A DNA stretch of 14,527 bases from Alphaproteobacteria bacterium (GTDB taxonomy: Bacteria > Pseudomonadota > Alphaproteobacteria > Puniceispirillales > Puniceispirillaceae), in NCBI GenBank assembly GCA_011524805.1, contig WTJO01000166.1:1-14527 (forward strand), given 5' to 3'. Both the position numbers and the translations under genes were made by a program. This document shows positions 7,121 through 13,287 of this stretch, in pieces. Numbering within the stretch: position 1 is the first letter of the stretch; every line of letters starts with the position of its first letter. The notes beneath the pieces were generated by a model. The model saw only the letters and a program-made list of their open reading frames with translations, searched no databases and was not told the DNA's origin.

Positions 7121-7780
7121 ATGGCTGACATTATTTATCTGCCTTCATCTGACGGATTTACCTTTTCTGCGGCAAAGGCCGAACCGCCAAGTGAGGTTAA
7201 AGGCGGGGTGATAATCCTTCAGGAAATTTTCGGGCTGAACACGCATATTTGCGAGGTGGTTGACAGATTTGCAGCACAAGGCTGGCTGGCTATCGCACCT
7301 GCCTTATTTGACAGGGCAGGCGAGAATATCCGCCTCAATTATGATGCTGAGGGTATTGAAAAAGGGCGTGCTGTCAAAGAAGAGGTAGATAGCGTTGCCG
7401 AGCAGGATATTGCCGCAACGCTTGGGCTGCTGCCTGAAGATATGCGCCGTTATGTAGTTGGATTTTGCTGGGGCGGGTCTCTGGCATGGCGGATGGCATG
7501 CCGCACAGACGGGCTAAACGGGGCTGTCAGCTATTATGGTGGCGAGTTGCCCGCCTTAAAAGAATTGCAGGCAAATTGTCCTGTGCTGGCACATTTCGGG
7601 CGGCAGGATCAGTCAATTCCGATGGAGGGTGTAGAGGCCTTTATCGCTGCACAGCCAGAAGTTGACAGCCATATTTATGAGGCTGGTCACGGTTTTAACT
7701 GTGACCATCGTGGCCAATATGATGCGGAGGCCGCAGAACTGGCAATGGCGCGTACACTTGGATTTATGGATAGCCACTAG
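7121..7780 (+). CDS. Dienelactone hydrolase family protein
   Basis: A 219-residue alpha/beta hydrolase of the dienelactone hydrolase (carboxymethylenebutenolidase) family. The triad is intact: nucleophile C116 in GFCWGG, D163 in FGRQDQSIP and H190 in AGHGFN; E35 in LQEIFG matches the Glu that holds the Cys in the resting enzyme. There is no signal peptide, so it is cytoplasmic. The classic role is opening of dienelactones in chlorocatechol ortho-cleavage, but no such pathway is present here, and the known 4,5-cleavage lactone is opened by LigI. It may handle a lactone side product or a related ring-cleavage product. It starts 74 bases after ligJ with CGGAG 10 bases ahead, and its stop abuts the next ATG, so the two genes are a coupled pair. 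Confidence 0.88.
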   Translation: MADIIYLPSSDGFTFSAAKAEPPSEVKGGVIILQEIFGLNTHICEVVDRFAAQGWLAIAPALFDRAGENIRLNYDAEGIEKGRAVKEEVDSVAEQDIAATLGLLPEDMRRYVVGFCWGGSLAWRMACRTDGLNGAVSYYGGELPALKELQANCPVLAHFGRQDQSIPMEGVEAFIAAQPEVDSHIYEAGHGFNCDHRGQYDAEAAELAMARTLGFMDSH

Positions 7781-8674
7781 ATGCCTGTTCCCACAGCACT
7801 GCCGAACTATAAAATAGGTTTGCTAGGCTATGGCGAGGCAGGCAGGGCAATTGCCGCCTCTCTTGCTGACGGGTTTGAGGTGGGTCTGTGCGCCTATGAC
7901 CATGCCTATCTCAGTGCCGAAGACAGACGCTCAGCACCCATAGAGCTGGTTGATTGTCCTGAAGCGCTGGCAAGACAGGCAGAGGTGATTATCAGTGTTG
8001 TGACCGCAGACCAGTCATATGATGCAGCACGCTCACTACTGCCCTATCTGTCATCTCATCATCTATTTTGTGACGCTAATTCGGTATCGCCCGGCACCAA
8101 GAAGAACACGGCTGGTCTGTTTAGTGCCCGGCATGTCGAATATATCGATATGGCGATTATGGCGCCTATCTATCCTGCACAGCATCGCACAAAATTATTG
8201 CTTTCTGGGCCAAGCAGAGACAGGCTGGCGCCGATGCTTGAGGCGCTAGATTTTCAGTATGACTGGCAGGGTGAGACTGTGGGGGATGCATGCGAGGTCA
8301 AAATGCTTCGTTCTATCCTGATTAAAGGGGTGGAATCACTTGTTACCGAATGTGTGACAGCCGCCCAGATGAGAGGGCTGGATAGCGATATTCTGGCATC
8401 AGCAGGCAAAACGCTTGGCATTGAGGATATGGCCGGACTGGCTGATTATGTAATGGAGCGGGTGGCTGTGCATGGCGCGCGCCGCTCGGCAGAGATGTTC
8501 GAGGTTGCCAAAACCCTGTCAGAACTGGGCATGCCAAATGACATGGCAACTGCAACCGCACATAGTCAGGCCAGAATAGCGACATTAGAGCTGTCCCGTC
8601 ATTTTGAGAATAAGGTGCCTCAGGACAGGGCAAAACTGGCCACCGCTATCAGAACAGCATTGGCAGATAAGTAA
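7781..8674 (+). CDS. 6PGDH-like NAD(P)-dependent dehydrogenase with DUF1932-type C-terminus
   Basis: A 297-residue protein of the 6-phosphogluconate/beta-hydroxyacid dehydrogenase superfamily. The Rossmann motif is GLLGYGEAG (residues 13-21); D40 near the end of the second strand suggests NAD rather than NADP. The all-helical C-terminal half carries CEVKMLRSILIKG, with K174 at the position of the superfamily catalytic Lys, and looks like the DUF1932 type. The superfamily GxxGxG substrate-side segments are only partly kept (VGDACEVK). A likely reaction is reversible oxidation of a hydroxyacid or reduction of a keto or semialdehyde group, but the substrate is not known. It begins on the base after the upstream stop (TAG-ATG) and ends the operon. 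The assignment to a named pathway step is not supported. Confidence 0.8.
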   Translation: MPVPTALPNYKIGLLGYGEAGRAIAASLADGFEVGLCAYDHAYLSAEDRRSAPIELVDCPEALARQAEVIISVVTADQSYDAARSLLPYLSSHHLFCDANSVSPGTKKNTAGLFSARHVEYIDMAIMAPIYPAQHRTKLLLSGPSRDRLAPMLEALDFQYDWQGETVGDACEVKMLRSILIKGVESLVTECVTAAQMRGLDSDILASAGKTLGIEDMAGLADYVMERVAVHGARRSAEMFEVAKTLSELGMPNDMATATAHSQARIATLELSRHFENKVPQDRAKLATAIRTALADK

Positions 8675-8714
8675 TCTTTCGCCGATAGAACAGCTGGCGG
8701 TATATTGCCCTGCT
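8675..8714. other. Convergent gap between the lig operon and the LysR gene
   Basis: Only 40 bases separate the two convergent stops. Short inverted repeats occur (CGCC 8680-8683 with GGCG 8696-8699; CCTG 8709-8712 with CAGG 8716-8719, the latter reaching into the LysR stop), but neither is followed by a clear T-tract. No canonical intrinsic terminator is evident. Confidence 0.4.
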
Positions 8715-9641
8715 TCAGGATAATAGCCGGTTATTTAAAAAGAATTTTGCACGTCTGATTAAATCTGCAAGGTCCTGATTAAGATCAGCATCTGCCGCAT
8801 GCCAGATAGAGATTTGTCTGCTGTCGCTGGTAAATCCCAAATCTATCTCGCTTACATTTTCTTTTTCAGATAGTACGCTGGTTATGCGCGCTGGCAGAAA
8901 ACACAATGCATTGGTCTGTTGCAGTGCTTTGAACATGCCCTGAATATTCATATTATAATTTACAGCAGGTGATACTCTGGATAGATCAAAATGCCGTATC
9001 ATGCTGTCAAAAGAAGACTGGGGACCATAGGTGGCTTCAATCGTTACCCATCTGGCTTTTGATAATATCTGCTTATCAATTCTGGAATTTGAAGCAAGCA
9101 GGGGTGAGCTATTACCTGTGAACAGGCTGATATTCTCTTCAATAATATTTACGCACTGCAGATGCTCAATATATAATTTTGGCGGGGCTGTTAAAATGGC
9201 GATATCCAGCCTGCCGTGAAGCAAATCTGTTATTAGCTGCCGCGCCGTGCCAACTATATAATGAAAGCTTCTATCCTTATGAGATACCATTTCTCCTGCA
9301 ACAAAATCATCTACGGCTGCATAGGCAATAAGCGGACCTGCGCCTAGCCTGACAGTTGGCGGACTCTGTTTTTTAAGCCGGTCGACAATATCGCTCGCGC
9401 CTCTCAAATCCTCTGAAATTTGACGCCCCTGTTCTGCCAGAAGCAGGCCAGCCTCTGTCAGAATAACACCGTTTCGCCCACGAATCATTAACTGCCGGCC
9501 TGTTTGTGCCTCTAATGATGAAACCGCACGGGATAGAGTGGGTTGTGATACTGTAAGCAATTCCGAGGCAGCTGACATTGAGCCTGCCTGATTGATATTA
9601 TGTAGATAAAATAACGCCCGTGGGTCAAAAAAAGTGCGCAT
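8715..9641 (-). CDS. LysR-type transcriptional regulator
   Basis: A 308-residue LysR-family regulator. The N-terminal winged helix-turn-helix spans about residues 5-65 with the typical AGSMSAASELLTVSQPTLSR core (20-39) and SSLEAQTGRQL; a linker helix follows, then the effector-binding domain from about residue 95 (VRLGAGPLIAYAAVDDF). The effector cannot be read from the sequence. It is transcribed away from the TAXI-TRAP genes across a 142-base gap with an 18-bp palindrome, the usual arrangement for a regulator of its divergent neighbour and of itself. It is convergent with the lig operon, whose control by this protein is possible but not shown. An aromatic acid or its cleavage product would be a reasonable effector. 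Confidence 0.93.
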   Translation of the reverse strand: MRTFFDPRALFYLHNINQAGSMSAASELLTVSQPTLSRAVSSLEAQTGRQLMIRGRNGVILTEAGLLLAEQGRQISEDLRGASDIVDRLKKQSPPTVRLGAGPLIAYAAVDDFVAGEMVSHKDRSFHYIVGTARQLITDLLHGRLDIAILTAPPKLYIEHLQCVNIIEENISLFTGNSSPLLASNSRIDKQILSKARWVTIEATYGPQSSFDSMIRHFDLSRVSPAVNYNMNIQGMFKALQQTNALCFLPARITSVLSEKENVSEIDLGFTSDSRQISIWHAADADLNQDLADLIRRAKFFLNNRLLS

Positions 9642-9677
9642 TATTAGCTCTCAATTATCGATAATACATACACAATG

Positions 9678-9695
9678 CTATTCAAATTTGAATAG
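9678..9695. promoter_or_regulatory. 18-bp perfect palindrome in the LysR/TRAP divergent gap, probable operator
   Basis: CTATTCAAATTTGAATAG is self-complementary over all 18 positions. It is 36 bases before the LysR start and 88 bases before the binding-protein start. Direct repeats of ACAAATT at 9702-9708 and 9717-9723 lie on the TRAP side. The site fits autoregulation and control of the divergent operon by the adjacent LysR protein, although LysR sites are usually interrupted T-N11-A dyads. Clear -35/-10 pairs were not found in this gap. Confidence 0.6.
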
Positions 9696-9772
9696 TTTGC
9701 AACAAATTTTCTGTTTACAAATTCAGTGTTGGTTTTGAGACTATGGGCAGAGATATCATTTAGGTTCATTTT

Positions 9773-9779
9773 GGAGGGG
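9773..9779 (+). promoter_or_regulatory. Strong ribosome-binding site of the TAXI binding-protein gene
   Basis: GGAGGGG lies 4 bases before the ATG at 9784 and is the strongest Shine-Dalgarno match in the window. It suits a binding protein needed in excess over its permease, whose own site is poor. Confidence 0.6.
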
Positions 9780-9783
9780 AATT

Positions 9784-10842
9784 ATGAACAACGTTCTGAA
9801 ACTCGCAGCGGTTACGATTGCCGCAACGTCGCTGCATATGGCTTCTGCACAGGCAGAGGTAAATCTGACAATGCATACCGCGGGAAGCGGCACGCCGGTT
9901 GCGTTAACAGCAACAGCGCTGGTTGAGAATGCCGCCGAGCGCGGGATTGCCAATATCCAGCTATCAGAGGGAAAGGTTGCAACAAATTATCTAAAGGAAC
10001 TGGCCGAGGGCAAAATTGACCTGGCTAATGGTCCGTTCATCCTGCCCTTTTTGATGACCAAGGGTGCAGGCCCTTATGCAAAAGTTGGCAAGGAAAAGGG
10101 CGCAGAGCTAGGCGCTAATATACAGTTGTTATATCCTCATACGCTGGCTGTGTTCACAATGTATGCATATAACGCCAAAGGTGTTGGCGGATGGGACGAT
10201 CTTAAGGGTCGAAAAATACTTAACGGTCCACCGCGTGGAGCCGCTACCAGCAATTCCAGAGCGCTTGCACAGTTCTTTGGCGGCGCAAAGCATGGACAGG
10301 ACTATGAATCAATTACCGTGAACTGGAATCAGGCATCAGCTGCCATTGTTGATGGAACCGCTGACGCCGCAGTGCTAACAGTTCATTTCCCAGGCCCGCG
10401 TGAGACGCGTAATGTGGCCGCAGGGGCAATGACCATGTTTTCAATGCCGAAAGATAAGTTCGAATCTGCGCCAGCCCAGAAACTTCTGAATAAGCCGGGA
10501 TCAGTTGCCTATACTGCGCCAGTCTCGTTCATTAAAGAAAAAATGGGTGATGGCTGGACAATTATGTCTGAGGACGACACTTTCCGTGGCATGGCTGTGA
10601 CTGGCGGAGATTTCGTCAATAAGAGCATGGATGAAGAGCTGGCCTATCAGCTTACCAAGTCTCATATTGAAAATGTCGACGCCATCAAAGCTGTCGCACC
10701 ATTTATGGCAACATTGAACTATGGTATCATAGACCCAAAAGTAGCTGGTTTATGCGGCCCAAATCCGGTCAAATTCCATCCGGGTGCCGTGCGGGCCTGG
10801 GAAGAAGCCGGCCATAAAATCGCTGATTGCGCAAAGCCGTAA
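9784..10842 (+). CDS. TAXI-family TRAP transporter solute-binding protein
   Basis: A 352-residue periplasmic binding protein of the TAXI branch of TRAP transporters, which are secondary, ion-driven importers usually of organic acids. A Sec signal peptide is clear: a Lys at residue 6, a hydrophobic stretch to about residue 20, and a likely cut after SAQA (24/25). The mature protein opens with VNLTMHTAGSGTPVALTATAL, the TAXI N-terminal strand and glycine loop, and has a DLKGRKILNGPPRGAA segment typical of the domain hinge region. There is no lipobox Cys at the cut site, so it should be soluble in the periplasm. The gene next to it encodes the fused permease expected for TAXI systems. The ligand is not identifiable; an aromatic or other carboxylate is inferred from the neighbours. 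Confidence 0.88.
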   Translation: MNNVLKLAAVTIAATSLHMASAQAEVNLTMHTAGSGTPVALTATALVENAAERGIANIQLSEGKVATNYLKELAEGKIDLANGPFILPFLMTKGAGPYAKVGKEKGAELGANIQLLYPHTLAVFTMYAYNAKGVGGWDDLKGRKILNGPPRGAATSNSRALAQFFGGAKHGQDYESITVNWNQASAAIVDGTADAAVLTVHFPGPRETRNVAAGAMTMFSMPKDKFESAPAQKLLNKPGSVAYTAPVSFIKEKMGDGWTIMSEDDTFRGMAVTGGDFVNKSMDEELAYQLTKSHIENVDAIKAVAPFMATLNYGIIDPKVAGLCGPNPVKFHPGAVRAWEEAGHKIADCAKP

Positions 10843-10862
10843 TATTACAGTTGACGTGACAG

Positions 10863-10898
10863 GGCTGTCAGGTGGCTAGAAATAGCTGTCTGACAGCC
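10863..10898 (+). promoter_or_regulatory. Nested hairpin between binding-protein and permease genes
   Basis: GGCTGTCAG (10863-10871) pairs perfectly with CTGACAGCC (10890-10898). Inside it, GCTA (10875-10878) and TAGC (10883-10886) close a GAAA tetraloop across a symmetric 3-by-3 internal loop. A moderately T-rich stretch follows (TTAAACGTCTTTATTTG) but no unbroken T run. It could stabilise the upstream mRNA end or act as a partial terminator, giving more binding protein than permease. Overlapping words TGACAG/CTGTCA (10857-10870) and CTGTCTGACAG (10886-10896) allow alternative pairings. Confidence 0.6.
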
Positions 10899-10936
10899 TT
10901 AAACGTCTTTATTTGTATGGCAAAAGAAATACTGCA

Positions 10937-13282
10937 ATGAAGCAAATTGCCCAGACACCTGATCAGAATCGGAAGGCTGACGGCTCGGCTGTTTACTGGC
11001 TAGCTGTTGTTCTGGTCGTGACCGGATTATTGAATGTAACGCCGGCAATTCCCGGATGGGACGAGCTTTGGCGATATGTTACCGGTATTCCTAATTTAAA
11101 GGTCAGGCGGTTTCCAACAGAGTGGCTATATCCCATTTTGTTTGTGTGGATGATGATTATCGTTGCCCTAAAACATTCAATATGGCGAACATGGCTTGAG
11201 AAGTCTGCACTAAGGCGACGCATGGGGCTTTTGCTGGATGCCGGGCTAATTCTTGCTGGCCTTACAATTTCGGTTACCTACCTTATTGAGCTAGAGGCGG
11301 TATGCCTTATCGATATAATGACAGGTGATCGCGCGCGGCTGGTAGCAGAGGCATTGCAGTCTGAAAGAGAATATTCCGAGATGATGGGGCTTCCAATCCC
11401 CGAGACAGCAGATGATCCTGTCTGTCTCAATACTACAGAAGGCTTTCTGCCTCTGATACTGTTTGGCTCTATTGTTATTTTTCTTCTCTATAATATCAAG
11501 GTATGGGGACTGCCACTTGTGATGGTCTCAATTCTTATTGCGTCCTATACTTTCCTGACTGTAATGAACTGGTACTTTTATGGCGCCGACGGACAGAACA
11601 AATACCTTGTTACCTTGCTCAGCAGTGAAGAGGTCAGAAGCCTAACCTCTGGCCGCGAATATGTGCGTGATGCGCTTGTCAATAATACAGCCGGTTTGCT
11701 TGGACGCTTCATCAATATTCTGATGCTTCTGGTATTTCCGTATATCATTCTTGGTGCGCTGTTCGGGCGTTGCGCTGGTGGTCAGGCACTCATTAAGCTG
11801 GCCTTCTCGATAACCCGTAATTTACGTGGCGGGCCAGCTCATGCTGCTGTTGTGTCTTCGGCTATGTTTGGAACAATAACAGGCGGGCCGGTAGTCAATG
11901 TTCTTTCGACCGGTGTGCTTACTATTCCGATGATGCTGAAGCGGGGATTTTCGAAAGTGTTCGCTGGCGGTGTTGAGGCAGCTGCCTCATCTGGCGGGGC
12001 GATCATGCCGCCAATCATGGGCGTTGCAGCGTTCATTATGGCGTCTTTAACAGGTGTTCCTTATCGGGATATCATCATAGCCGCGGCGATTCCGGCAATA
12101 TTCTATTTCTTCTGTCTGTTCCTGTCTGTGATCTTTCAAGCACGAAAGCAGGATATCCAAGCGGTAGGAGAGCTAACAGAGGACATGCGCCTCAGCCGAA
12201 GTGACAATCTTCAGCTTTTGCAGATATTTGGCCCTGTTCTGCTTGTATTGGTTCTGCTTCTGACACCAAAGGACTCAGTAGGATGTAGCTGGATTTCAAT
12301 CGCACTTGGCGCAGTTGTCGAAAAAAATGGTGACGTCTGTATGATAACGTCACTTCCCTGGATTGTAGAATTGCTTCAAAACGCCGCCGGTGATGCCAGT
12401 GCTGCCGGTTGGTGGGCAGTGATGCTTCTGATATGTCTGATGTTCCTCGACCCGAACTTCAGGGCACATCCTCGAAAAATCCTTGATGCACTGGCACAGG
12501 CCGGCATTCTGGTTTCAACGCTCTATCTGATGTTTCTTGCGATTACGGTTATCGATGTATGCCTGAATTTCACAGGTCTTGCGAAATTTGTTGCAGTAGA
12601 TATGCTGGCATTTCTGAAATCATTTAATATTTCGGCAAATTCGATCAGCTCTCAGCTGATTGCACTTGGTCTCACCATGCTTCTGGCTGTAATCCTTGGA
12701 ATGGGGATGCCAGCCGTGCCAGCTTATATTAATGCCGCATTGCTGATGGGGCCGATGCTTGTTGGGCTGGGACTGGCGACCTTTACTGCGCATATGTTCA
12801 TCTTCTATTTCGCAGTGGCTTCGGCCATTACACCGCCGGTAGCTCTGGCGGCATTCGCTGCCTCTTCAATCACTCATGCTGACCCGATGAAAACAGCATT
12901 CTCAGCCGTAAAATCCGGTATCGTAATGTTTACAATACCGTTTTTATTCGCAGTCTACCCTGAATTATTGCTGATAGATCAGGCATTGATTGACCCGATG
13001 ACAGGCAGTTATCTGGCCGGATATGACGGGAGTATTGACTGGGGCTGGCTCAGCTTTCTGATTTGCAGGCTGGCCTTGGCGTTATATCTGGTATCAAGCG
13101 CAATTGCAGGATTTGACAAAAATGCATTAGGGCCGGCGGAAATTGCAATCAGATTATTGACGGCTGTTTTGGTCATGATGTTGCCAGTTTATATCTATGC
13201 GCCAGCGATCATTCTTGCCGCTGGCATCATCATTCATCATCACCTTATCAGCGCCCGTCTGATAAGCGCTGAGGGCAGGTGA
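10937..13282 (+). CDS. TRAP transporter fused permease (small plus large membrane domains)
   Basis: A 781-residue integral membrane protein of the fused TRAP permease class (DctQ-like plus DctM-like domains in one chain) that partners TAXI binding proteins in the inner membrane. The N-terminal part has about four or five hydrophobic segments (near 20-40, 64-80, 97-120, 169-187 and 190-212). The large domain carries the conserved run GGPAHAAVVSSAMFGTITGG (298-317), NVLSTGVLTIPMM, GGVEAAASSGGAIMPPIMG and GVPYRDI, and later LGMGMPAVPAYI and ASAITPPVALAAFAA. The frame is open from a TTG at 10913, but the ATG at 10937 gives a more natural N-terminus; its ribosome-binding site is weak (AAAAGAAA). 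The sulfatase gene begins 5 bases after the stop. Confidence 0.9.
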   Translation: MKQIAQTPDQNRKADGSAVYWLAVVLVVTGLLNVTPAIPGWDELWRYVTGIPNLKVRRFPTEWLYPILFVWMMIIVALKHSIWRTWLEKSALRRRMGLLLDAGLILAGLTISVTYLIELEAVCLIDIMTGDRARLVAEALQSEREYSEMMGLPIPETADDPVCLNTTEGFLPLILFGSIVIFLLYNIKVWGLPLVMVSILIASYTFLTVMNWYFYGADGQNKYLVTLLSSEEVRSLTSGREYVRDALVNNTAGLLGRFINILMLLVFPYIILGALFGRCAGGQALIKLAFSITRNLRGGPAHAAVVSSAMFGTITGGPVVNVLSTGVLTIPMMLKRGFSKVFAGGVEAAASSGGAIMPPIMGVAAFIMASLTGVPYRDIIIAAAIPAIFYFFCLFLSVIFQARKQDIQAVGELTEDMRLSRSDNLQLLQIFGPVLLVLVLLLTPKDSVGCSWISIALGAVVEKNGDVCMITSLPWIVELLQNAAGDASAAGWWAVMLLICLMFLDPNFRAHPRKILDALAQAGILVSTLYLMFLAITVIDVCLNFTGLAKFVAVDMLAFLKSFNISANSISSQLIALGLTMLLAVILGMGMPAVPAYINAALLMGPMLVGLGLATFTAHMFIFYFAVASAITPPVALAAFAASSITHADPMKTAFSAVKSGIVMFTIPFLFAVYPELLLIDQALIDPMTGSYLAGYDGSIDWGWLSFLICRLALALYLVSSAIAGFDKNALGPAEIAIRLLTAVLVMMLPVYIYAPAIILAAGIIIHHHLISARLISAEGR

Positions 13283-13287
13283 GCAAA

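Noticed and set aside
106..8674. Threonate/tetronate catabolism (LtnD plus OtnC pair)
   Set aside because: A class II aldolase-fold protein and a 6PGDH-like dehydrogenase are both present, but they are 7 kb apart, no OtnK-type kinase is seen, and all genes between belong to aromatic breakdown.
8675..8720. Bidirectional intrinsic terminator in the convergent gap
   Set aside because: Only 4-bp stems without a T-tract; not enough to call.
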